Positions 1 to 6,350 of a stretch of 18,504 nucleotides of DNA are shown here, one piece after another. Below the pieces are notes generated by a model. It was not told where the DNA came from. It saw nothing but the letters and a program-made list of their open reading frames with translations, and ran no database searches. Each line of letters begins with the position of its first letter. Position 1 is the first letter of the stretch. A program made the position numbers and the translations under genes. This DNA is from Clostridiales bacterium (GTDB lineage: Bacteria; Bacillota; Clostridia; Oscillospirales; Oscillospiraceae): assembly GCA_003522945.1 (NCBI GenBank), contig DPHR01000031.1, positions 8,153 to 26,656 of the forward strand. The letters run 5' to 3'.

Positions 1-40
1 CCTGCGGGCGCAAACTCTGCGAGGTTTTTTTGACAGACTG

Positions 41-72
41 AAATACCCCGAAGGATCCTCTTCGGGGTATTT
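41..72 (-). terminator. Intrinsic terminator of the mal operon
   Basis: A perfect 13-bp inverted repeat, AAATACCCCGAAG / CTTCGGGGTATTT, has a 6-nt loop (54-59). It lies about 20 nt beyond the stop codon of the last operon gene. In the minus direction the stem ends in TATTT and the T-tract is short, so part of its strength must come from the GC-rich stem. It is symmetrical and could also act on transcripts entering from the left. Confidence 0.8.
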
Positions 73-73
73 A

Positions 74-84
74 GTTTACATAAT
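74..84 (-). repeat. Single copy of the ATTATGTAAAC element
   Basis: On the minus strand this reads ATTATGTAAAC, directly after the malG-like stop codon. The same 11 bases occur at 17697-17707. The first six bases (ATTATG) are the fixed part of the 14-bp tandem repeats at 14498 and 17761. No tandem partner is present here. Confidence 0.4.
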
Positions 85-90
85 TATTCT

Positions 91-936
91 TCAGCCTTTG
101 AGTCCGCCGGCCTGTAAGCCGGAGACAAAGTACTTCTGGCAGAGGATGAACACGATGAGCACCGGCACAAGGCTCGCCACGGACATGGCGAACACATAGC
201 CCCACTGTGTGAACTGGTGCTGGCCGAAAAAGCCGGAGATGGCAATGGGAAGCGTGCGCTTGGCATTATCGTTGATGACGGTCATGGCCCAGGTAAATTC
301 CTCCCACGCGGTGAGGAAGTTGAAGATGCTCACCGACGCGATGGCAGGGCTGGCGAGCGGCAGTATGATGCGGAAGAACACCGTGAACACGCTCCCGCCG
401 TCGGCATACGCCGCCTCGTCAAACTCCCGCGGGATGCTCTCGATGTAGCTTTTGATCATAAACGTGGAAAACGGGATGACCCACGCGACATAGAACGGGA
501 TAAGTCCCGCGAGGCTGTTCGTGATGCCGAAAAACGACGCGAGCTGAAACTGCGGGATGATGAGCGTTGTGCCGGGGATGATCATCATGCCGATAACAAG
601 CGCGAATAAGAGCTTCTTTCCCGGAAACTCAAACCGCGCCAGACAGTACGCGAGCGCCGAGGCGATAATCGCCGCAAGAACGATCGTGATGACCGCCACG
701 ACGACGCTGTTGATGAAATTGAGATAAAATTTCTCCTGCGCGAAAATGTACCGGTAGTTTTCCAGCGTGATCTCGCTGAGCTTCGGGAAGAAGTGCGGCG
801 GGAACTCATAGAGCGCGCCGTTCGGCCGGAGCGACGTGGAGAGCATGTAGATCATCGGCATGACCGACACCGCGCCGCCCAGAAGAAGGAGGATATACCG
901 GAGTACAAGACTCCAGCGGTTTTTTCTGCTTTTCAT
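91..936 (-). CDS. malG: Carbohydrate ABC transporter permease, MalG type
   Basis: This 281-aa inner-membrane permease is one half of the channel of an ABC importer for maltodextrin-like sugars. About six hydrophobic segments are visible, the first near residues 11-31. The cytoplasmic EAA loop that docks on the ATPase is clear at about 174-180 (EAAYADG), followed by the typical LPLASPA stretch. Length and the C-terminal VSGLQAGGLKG ending fit MalG-type proteins (usually 270-300 aa). The start is supported by GGAGG about 10 nt upstream, which overlaps the end of the malF-like gene; the two genes are 14 nt apart and surely co-transcribed. It is the last gene of the operon. MalG is inferred from family and neighbours; the exact sugar (maltose, maltodextrin, cyclodextrin, another alpha-glucoside) is not visible. 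Confidence 0.9.
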   Translation of the reverse strand: MKSRKNRWSLVLRYILLLLGGAVSVMPMIYMLSTSLRPNGALYEFPPHFFPKLSEITLENYRYIFAQEKFYLNFINSVVVAVITIVLAAIIASALAYCLARFEFPGKKLLFALVIGMMIIPGTTLIIPQFQLASFFGITNSLAGLIPFYVAWVIPFSTFMIKSYIESIPREFDEAAYADGGSVFTVFFRIILPLASPAIASVSIFNFLTAWEEFTWAMTVINDNAKRTLPIAISGFFGQHQFTQWGYVFAMSVASLVPVLIVFILCQKYFVSGLQAGGLKG

Positions 937-950
937 GTCTCTCCCCTCCT

Positions 951-1835
951 TCAGTTATTTTGGCGCTTCATGGCGCGGAATTGCAAAAACGCCAGAATCA
1001 TCAGCGTGACGGCCACGATGAAGCTCAGCGCCGCGGCGTAGCCGAACTCGCCGGTGCTGAACGCCTTATAATACATCCACGTGAGCACCGTGTCCGTCTG
1101 GTGCATGGGCTTGCCGTCGGTGATCATCTTGATGGACGTGAATACGTTGAAGCCGCCGATCGTGAGCATAACGAGCGCGAAGAGGATCGTCGGGCGGATG
1201 CTCGGGAGCGTGATGTACCAGAATTTTTTCCAACCGGTGCAGCCGTCCACGTCCGCCGCCTCATAAAGCTCCGTGGGCACGGATTGGAGCGCTGCGAGGA
1301 ACACCACAAGGTTCCAGCCCACGCCCTTCCAGATGCCGAGCAGCATGGCGACCGTCAGTCCGCCCCAGCGGGTATTCAGCCACGGGACATAGTCCTTCGT
1401 AAGGTGCAGCACGTTGCAGAGGAAATAGTTGAGCATGCCCTCGGTGTTGAATATGTACCGGAACACGAGCGACACGATGACCCACGAGGTGATGACCGGG
1501 ATATAGTAAATGACCCGGAACGCCACCTGAAAACGCGGGATGGAGTGGATGAGTACCGCCGCAAGAAGGCCGAGCGCCATCTGTCCCGGCACGGTGACGA
1601 GCGTATAGATGAGCGTATTTTCAAAGGCAACGAAAAACGTCTCATCGCTCAGCACCGCCTTATAGTTCTCCAGTCCGGCGAAGCTCTTTTGAAATACCGA
1701 CCCGAGATCCCAGTGCAGAAAGCTCATAACGAAGAGCTTCACGATCGGATAGACCGTAAAGAGTGCAAAAACGATAATCCCCGGCACGAGCAGCGCCGCG
1801 AACTGGGCCTTATTTCTGCCGGAACGCAGCATCAT
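951..1835 (-). CDS. malF: Carbohydrate ABC transporter permease, MalF type
   Basis: This permease of about 294 aa pairs with the downstream MalG-like protein to form the membrane channel. A first transmembrane segment spans about residues 11-34, with five more after it. The EAA loop (EAADVDG) is at about 192-198, followed by the usual TLPSIRPT. It is short like Firmicutes/MsmF-type subunits and lacks the large periplasmic loop of E. coli MalF. Three in-frame ATGs cluster at 1841, 1835 and 1832. The Shine-Dalgarno GGAGG (1847-1843) is only 1 nt from the first but 7 nt from the second, so 1835 is preferred. An 87-nt gap holding a strong hairpin separates it from the malE-like gene. No ATPase gene is present in the operon. 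Confidence 0.9.
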   Translation of the reverse strand: MMLRSGRNKAQFAALLVPGIIVFALFTVYPIVKLFVMSFLHWDLGSVFQKSFAGLENYKAVLSDETFFVAFENTLIYTLVTVPGQMALGLLAAVLIHSIPRFQVAFRVIYYIPVITSWVIVSLVFRYIFNTEGMLNYFLCNVLHLTKDYVPWLNTRWGGLTVAMLLGIWKGVGWNLVVFLAALQSVPTELYEAADVDGCTGWKKFWYITLPSIRPTILFALVMLTIGGFNVFTSIKMITDGKPMHQTDTVLTWMYYKAFSTGEFGYAAALSFIVAVTLMILAFLQFRAMKRQNN

Positions 1836-1862
1836 GGTCATCCCTCCCCTGTGGAATACGGT

Positions 1863-1889
1863 TGCCCCGCCGCCATACGCGGCGGGGCA
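1863..1889 (-). other. Intercistronic GC hairpin between malE and malF
   Basis: A perfect 11-bp stem, TGCCCCGCCGC / GCGGCGGGGCA, has a 5-nt loop (1874-1878). It lies in the 93-nt gap between the malE-like stop and the preferred malF-like start. No T-tract follows on the minus strand, so it is not a standard terminator. Its position matches the malE-malF intercistronic hairpins of enteric bacteria, which stabilise upstream malE mRNA. A role in differential expression is inferred. Confidence 0.65.
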
Positions 1890-1928
1890 TGATAAAACTG
1901 TTGCGGAATATAAAGGATTATGCTAAAT

Positions 1929-3248
1929 TTAGGCAAGCAGGCCGTCGATCGTGACCGCCAGCGCGTCGAGCGTTTCCTTCACGTCCGCGCCGTTGACGAG
2001 GATCTTCGTCATGGCGGTCGTGAGCTCGTTGTCGATCTCCGACCACGAAGCGACCGCGGGGCGGGCCTTCGCCGTGGTGATGGCTTCGAGGAACGGAGCG
2101 AAGGAAGCGTTCTTCACGGTCTCGCTCTCGAGCGCCGTCTTGTTCACGGGGATCTGGCCGCACTTGGCCATCTCTTCCTCGGCAAACGGGCTCGTCATAA
2201 ACTGCATGAATTTCCACGCGGCGTCCTTGTGGGAGCCGTTGAACATTGCGATATCCTCGCCGCCGAGCACGGAGATCGATCCGGCTTCCCCGGCGGGCAG
2301 CTGGCAGTTGCCGTAAGCCATGTCGGGATAGGCGCCCGCAAGCTCCGCGGTCTTCCACGGGCCTTCGAGAAGGAAGATGTACCGGCCGGTGCCGAAGCCG
2401 TCGGTCATCGGGATATCACCGCTGTTGTAGCCGGAAAGCTCGCCGTTCTTCGCCATATCCGCGAGCATCTGCACGGCAGCAATCGTCTTTTCGCTGTTGA
2501 TGTAGCCGCTGGCCTTGGTATTGTCCTCGTTCGTGATCTCGCCGCCGTTCGACCAGATGTACGGCAGGACGTTCCAGCCGGCGAGCGCGGGCTCGTTGAG
2601 ACCCCACACCGTCTGTCCGGCGCTGTTTTTCCCGGAAACCGCCGCGACAGCCTTCACAAATTCGTCCATCGTCGCGGGAACGGCGACACCGGCCTCTTCG
2701 AGAGCCTTTTCGTTATAGAAGAGGATCTTCGTATTGGTGTTGAGCGCCATCGCGTAGTAGTGTCCGGAGACAAAGCCGGTGCTCATGGCGCTCTCCAGCA
2801 GATCGGCGGTGACGGAATCAAAATCGGCCATTTCCTCGTCCAGCGCGGTGAGGATGCCCATTTTCTGGAACTCGGGCACCCACGCGATATCCAGACGCGC
2901 CACATCCGGCAGCGTGTTGGACTGCGCGCTGATGAGGATCTTATCATGGAGGTCCGCCCACTCGTGCGAGACGGCGTTGACCTTGATCCCGGGATTCTCT
3001 TCCTCAAATCGGGGGATGAGAACATTCATAAGAGTTTCGTTTTCTGCCGACTGGGCGCTGTAGTGATGCCAGAAGTTGATCGTAACGGGTTCGGTTTCTG
3101 CGCTGCCTGCCGCCGGTTTTTCGGTGGTCTCCGCCGGCGGAACGGGGCTGGTGCTCGGCGCTTCGTTCGATCCGCACGCAGTGAATGCCGCTAACATCAT
3201 TGCTGCGAGAAGGAGAAGCGCCAGCATTTTCATGGTAGACTTCTTCAT
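1929..3248 (-). CDS. malE: Extracellular sugar-binding lipoprotein, MalE type
   Basis: This 439-aa solute-binding protein (SBP family 1) delivers sugar to the MalFG-like permease. The N-terminus has lysines, a hydrophobic core of leucines and alanines and a lipobox ending FTAC. Cys25 should be lipidated, tethering the protein to the outer face of the membrane. A low-complexity Ser/Pro/Thr/Glu linker follows (about 26-50), then TINFWHHY, which opens the first lobe as in many MalE/UgpB-like proteins. An upstream ATG at 3290 is in frame, but the signal peptide begins at 3248. That start overlaps the alpha-glycosidase stop as ATGA and has AAGGG 7 nt upstream, so 3248 is chosen. MalE-like specificity is inferred from the adjacent GH13 enzyme; binding of other oligosaccharides is possible. 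Confidence 0.9.
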   Translation of the reverse strand: MKKSTMKMLALLLLAAMMLAAFTACGSNEAPSTSPVPPAETTEKPAAGSAETEPVTINFWHHYSAQSAENETLMNVLIPRFEEENPGIKVNAVSHEWADLHDKILISAQSNTLPDVARLDIAWVPEFQKMGILTALDEEMADFDSVTADLLESAMSTGFVSGHYYAMALNTNTKILFYNEKALEEAGVAVPATMDEFVKAVAAVSGKNSAGQTVWGLNEPALAGWNVLPYIWSNGGEITNEDNTKASGYINSEKTIAAVQMLADMAKNGELSGYNSGDIPMTDGFGTGRYIFLLEGPWKTAELAGAYPDMAYGNCQLPAGEAGSISVLGGEDIAMFNGSHKDAAWKFMQFMTSPFAEEEMAKCGQIPVNKTALESETVKNASFAPFLEAITTAKARPAVASWSEIDNELTTAMTKILVNGADVKETLDALAVTIDGLLA

Positions 3249-4993
3249 TTTCGTCCCTTCGCTTTCTTCTGATATATTTCCGCGGAGCACGGCGCAAGAT
3301 CAACGGTGATCCCGCCGTTTTCCGAGGATACAGGTTTTCTGCCGCTGATGCGGGGCGTCCACGTCCCCTCGGCGGCGATTTTCGTTTTCACCGGCTCGCT
3401 TCCGGCGTTGAGAACGACAAGGCTTTCGTCCTCGCCGCAGGCCCGGCGAAAAGCGTACACGTTGGAGATATCGTCGCAAAGGCACGTGCGGAAGTCCCCG
3501 CGGAGGAGGGACGGCGACTCCCGCCGTATGCCGATAAGGGTCTTGTAAAGGGTGAGGAGCTCTTTATCCTGCTTCTTTTCGTCCCACTCCATGGCGAGGC
3601 GGCAGTCCGGGTCGTTGCCGCCGGAGAGCCCCACCTCGTCGCCGTAGAACACCGCGGGGCAGCCGGGGAACGTCATTTGCAGCGCGGCGGCGAGCGCATG
3701 CCGCCACTTGTCGCGGCAGAGCCAGCGGAAGCGCTCGGTATCGTGGCTGTCAAGCGGGTTATAAAGCCGCAGCGCCGTTTCCCACGGATAGAGCGAGAGC
3801 ATCCGATTGAGCCGGTGATCAAGCTCCGAGGGCGATATCCGATCCTTTGCGAGCCAGTCCGCGGCGGCGTCCCGGAAAAGGTAGTTCATTGCGCTGTCGA
3901 GCCGGTCGGGGGCGAGCAGCCGGTGCGCGTCCGCCCATGTTTCGCCGAGCAGAAGCGCTTCCGGGTTTTCCTTTTTGATCGCGTCGGAGAAGTGCTCCCA
4001 GAACTGCGTGGGCGCTTCGTCTGCCACATCCAGCCGCCAGCCGTCAATGTGGAAATTGCGTATCCAGTACTTGCCGACCGTGATGAAATAGTCCCTCGCT
4101 CCGGTGTCCGCCAGATTGATCTTCGGCATCCATTTGTAGTGGCCGACGCAGTCGTAGTTTTCCAGTTTCTCGTTCACCGGGAAGCTCTGTGGAAAAAACC
4201 AGGAGACATACCCCGAGCTCTCGCCATGCTTTACAACATCCTGAAACGGCGGCCAGTAATACCCGCAGTGGTTGAATACGCCGTCGAGCAGCACGCGCAG
4301 CCCGAGCTTGTGCGCGGTGCGGACAAGCTCCGCGAGATCGTCCTTCGTGCCGAAGGCGGGATCGATGTCGAAATAATCCACGGTGTCGTATTTGTGGTTG
4401 GACGGCGCTTTGAATATGGGCGTGAGATACAGGCACGTTGCGCCGAGATCGCGGATGTAGCCGAGCTTTTCGATGATGCCGCGAAGATCGCCGCCCTGGA
4501 AATTTTCCCGCGTCGGCGGCGCGCCCCACGGTTCCGCGCCGGGCGGGTCGTTTGACGCCTCGCCGTTCCGGAAGCGTTCGGGGAAGATCTGGTAATACAC
4601 CTGCTCCGATGCCCAGTCCGGTGCGCGGTACGCATCCGTCGGGTTCGGCCAGAGGAATTCAAAGAAGTTTTCCCCGTCATCCGGTGCCGAAAAGCCGTTT
4701 TTGCCGAGCCGGACGGTCTCGCCGCCGCTCTCAAAGAGCAGGGCGTAGCGCGTGTAGGCGGAGATGCCGTCCGTTTGTATGACCGCCCGGTAATGGTCGA
4801 GACAGGCGTCCCGCAGCTCCCGCTTCACCGGTACGCGGCGGCTCGATCTCTCCGTCTCATACCGCGGCCACCAGATGAGCGTGACGGTATCGGCGTCTCT
4901 CCGCGCAGTGCTCACCGAGACGGCAAGTTCGTTTCTGCCGCGGGGGTATATGTGGTCTTCCGTATTTCGGAATTGGATCGCCGCGAGATTCAA
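3245..4993 (-). CDS. Alpha-glycosidase GH13 (neopullulanase/cyclomaltodextrinase type)
   Basis: This 582-aa enzyme probably hydrolyses alpha-1,4-linked maltodextrins, cyclodextrins or pullulan fragments in the cytosol; no signal peptide is visible. An N-terminal beta domain (about 1-120, probably CBM34-like) precedes the (beta/alpha)8 domain. The GH13 motifs are intact: DGVFNH at 237-242, MPKIN at 289-293 (the neopullulanase-subfamily mark), GWRLDVADE with nucleophile D322, LLGETW with acid/base E351, and DSHDTE with D418. The start is TTG, with GGGGAGG about 8 nt upstream and 18 nt after the lacI stop; no nearby ATG is better. Its stop overlaps the malE-like start as ATGA, which indicates translational coupling. 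Exact specificity within the neopullulanase/maltogenic amylase group cannot be decided. Confidence 0.92.
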   Translation of the reverse strand: MNLAAIQFRNTEDHIYPRGRNELAVSVSTARRDADTVTLIWWPRYETERSSRRVPVKRELRDACLDHYRAVIQTDGISAYTRYALLFESGGETVRLGKNGFSAPDDGENFFEFLWPNPTDAYRAPDWASEQVYYQIFPERFRNGEASNDPPGAEPWGAPPTRENFQGGDLRGIIEKLGYIRDLGATCLYLTPIFKAPSNHKYDTVDYFDIDPAFGTKDDLAELVRTAHKLGLRVLLDGVFNHCGYYWPPFQDVVKHGESSGYVSWFFPQSFPVNEKLENYDCVGHYKWMPKINLADTGARDYFITVGKYWIRNFHIDGWRLDVADEAPTQFWEHFSDAIKKENPEALLLGETWADAHRLLAPDRLDSAMNYLFRDAAADWLAKDRISPSELDHRLNRMLSLYPWETALRLYNPLDSHDTERFRWLCRDKWRHALAAALQMTFPGCPAVFYGDEVGLSGGNDPDCRLAMEWDEKKQDKELLTLYKTLIGIRRESPSLLRGDFRTCLCDDISNVYAFRRACGEDESLVVLNAGSEPVKTKIAAEGTWTPRISGRKPVSSENGGITVDLAPCSAEIYQKKAKGRK

Positions 4994-5011
4994 CGGCAGC
5001 GCCTCCCCTCT

Positions 5012-6031
5012 TTATTTTTTCATGGTGGAGCCGCGTTCGATCACCTTTGTCGTGATCTGCGACCGGCTCGCGCCGAAATCGGGCTTTTCCATCTGCCGGA
5101 ACAACGTTTCGGCGGCGATCCGCCCGAGTTCAAACGTATCGACGTCCACTGCAGAGATCGGAAGCTCCGCCATTTCCGTGACCTCGGTATTGTCAAAGCA
5201 CAAGATACCGAGCCCTTCGGGAACGCGGATGCCGAGCTCTCTCGCGCCGCGCAGCGCGGCGAGCGCCATTTTATCGTCGCAGCAGATCACAGCATCGGGC
5301 GCAGCGGCGCTCGTAAAGAGCGTTTTGAGGTAAAGCTTCGTTTCGTCGAATGCCGCGGCGGGGCTGACACGGTAGACCGGGTCGGGCGTCAGTCCGGCGC
5401 GGGTAAGCTCCGCGCGGTAGCCGTCGAGACGGTCGCGCGTGAAAAGCTCCTTATCCCCGCGGGTAAGAAAGCCGATGCGCCGGTAGCCCTTGCCGAGAAG
5501 ATACCGCACGGAGGCCGCGCCCGCCTGCTCGTTGGAGATATCCACCCAACTGATCTTACTGCCTGCGTGCTTCACGCGGCCAAGGACAACGAACGGAAAG
5601 GACATCTCCTCCACGAGCTTCACGACCGAGCTCTGGAGCAGCGACACGGGAAGCACGAGACCGTCGATCTTCTTGCTCAATATCAGCTTTTCGAGCGAGC
5701 CCATACCGCCGCGCTCGTCGTTCGCGCTCGTGATGATGAAGTTGTAGCCCTTTCGGTGTGCCGCCGTTTCAATGCCGAAAACGGTGTTGTTGAAAAAGCG
5801 GTTGGCATAGGAGCGCGTGTCGGAAACGTTGATGGCGATGGCGATCGCGCGGGCGCTGCCGCTCGCAAAGCTGCGGGCAATATCGTTGGGAACGTATTTC
5901 AGTTCTTCCATCGCGCGGTAGATGCGCGCGCTTGTCTCCTCGGAGATCGGCGCGGATTTGTTGATGACGCGCGACACCGTAGACGCCGACACGCCGGCCA
6001 GCTTCGCCACATCCCGTATGGTGACGGACAT
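5012..6031 (-). CDS. LacI-family transcriptional regulator (MalR-like)
   Basis: This 339-aa DNA-binding repressor has a LacI helix-turn-helix at about residues 4-25 (TIRDVAKLAGVSASTVSRVI). The hinge follows at about 46-62 (YVPNDIARSF), then a periplasmic-binding-protein-like sensor domain. An in-frame ATG at 6052 would add 7 residues, but the family normally starts just before TIRDVA, and GGAAGGAGGG lies about 7 nt before the ATG at 6031. It is the first gene of the operon and is followed after 18 nt by the GH13 gene, so it probably represses its own operon. Two operator-like palindromes upstream fit this. The inducer is presumably a maltooligosaccharide or derivative. MalR-like function is inferred from context. 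Confidence 0.9.
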   Translation of the reverse strand: MSVTIRDVAKLAGVSASTVSRVINKSAPISEETSARIYRAMEELKYVPNDIARSFASGSARAIAIAINVSDTRSYANRFFNNTVFGIETAAHRKGYNFIITSANDERGGMGSLEKLILSKKIDGLVLPVSLLQSSVVKLVEEMSFPFVVLGRVKHAGSKISWVDISNEQAGAASVRYLLGKGYRRIGFLTRGDKELFTRDRLDGYRAELTRAGLTPDPVYRVSPAAAFDETKLYLKTLFTSAAAPDAVICCDDKMALAALRGARELGIRVPEGLGILCFDNTEVTEMAELPISAVDVDTFELGRIAAETLFRQMEKPDFGASRSQITTKVIERGSTMKK

Positions 6032-6055
6032 GATTCGCCCTCCTTCCCGCATTTA

Positions 6056-6069
6056 TGCAACCGTTTGCA
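6056..6069 (-). promoter_or_regulatory. LacI-family operator O1
   Basis: TGCAACCGTTTGCA is a 14-bp near-palindrome with one mismatch and a central CG, as is usual for LacI-family sites. It begins 24 nt upstream of the lacI ATG, within the predicted 5' leader. It also fits the loose CcpA cre pattern TGNAANCGNTNNCA, so catabolite control is an alternative or additional reading. Confidence 0.65.
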
Positions 6070-6144
6070 CATCCAGCCGCAAAACGCCCTTCTTTTTGCC
6101 GGAAGTCGATGGGATATCTTCGGAAATCCAAGGAAAACTGGTCA

Positions 6145-6158
6145 TGCAACCGTGTGCA
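6145..6158 (-). promoter_or_regulatory. LacI-family operator O2 at the start point
   Basis: TGCAACCGTGTGCA differs from O1 at one base and covers about +1 to +13 of the predicted transcript. A repressor bound here would block initiation. The O1 and O2 centres are 89 bp apart, a distance at which repression by DNA looping is possible. Confidence 0.65.
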
Positions 6159-6163
6159 TTCTC

Positions 6164-6192
6164 ATGCTATCACAGGGGCAAAAGAGCGTCAA
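6164..6192 (-). promoter_or_regulatory. Promoter of the lacI-GH13-malEFG operon
   Basis: On the minus strand the -35 is TTGACG (6192-6187, 5 of 6), the spacer is 17 nt and the -10 is TAGCAT (6169-6164, 4 of 6). The start point is predicted near 6157, giving a leader of about 126 nt. The overlap with operator O2 supports the assignment. Confidence 0.65.
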
Positions 6193-6196
6193 CGCC

Positions 6197-6213
6197 GTTG
6201 CATGAATGTTGCA
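6197..6213. promoter_or_regulatory. Pair of TGCAAC half-sites upstream of the -35
   Basis: GTTGCA occurs at 6197-6202 and 6208-6213, 11 bp apart, or one helical turn. These are half-sites of the two downstream operators (TGCAAC on the minus strand). Together they read as TGCA, 7 nt, TGCA, one base longer than O1 and O2. This may be a weak auxiliary repressor site. Confidence 0.35.
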
Positions 6214-6289
6214 CGCGGCCCGAAAGGTTCGGCAGTTCCGCTAATTTTTCCGCCGTATTTTATGGCAATCCGCCATCTCCCGGATATAC

Positions 6290-6328
6290 AAAGCGGCAGT
6301 GCCATGGTGTCCATGGCTCTGCCGCTTT
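6290..6328 (-). terminator. Terminator after the UvrA-like gene
   Basis: An 18-bp stem with one mismatch pairs AAAGCGGCAGTGCCATGG (6290-6307) with CCATGGCTCTGCCGCTTT (6311-6328) across a 3-nt loop. It starts 22 nt past the uvrA-like stop in the minus direction. Only three T follow on that strand. The hairpin also insulates the mal promoter from readthrough. Confidence 0.75.
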
Positions 6329-6350
6329 TATGTGCTGCGGAATCCTGTTC

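Noticed and set aside
1..40. T-run at 25-31 as a terminator of a gene to the left
   Set aside because: No convincing hairpin precedes the seven T within the window; any stem would lie partly outside.
1920..3194. Long plus-strand open frame opposite malE
   Set aside because: It is the antisense shadow of a clear MalE-type gene, with Arg/Gly/His-rich unnatural composition typical of GC-rich shadows. The same applies to the long frames opposite the UvrA-like gene (7050-8708), the LacI and GH13 genes (4775-6205, 3677-4555), exporter subunit 2 (11266-13254), the mutase (14614-15768) and fucO (16197-17327).
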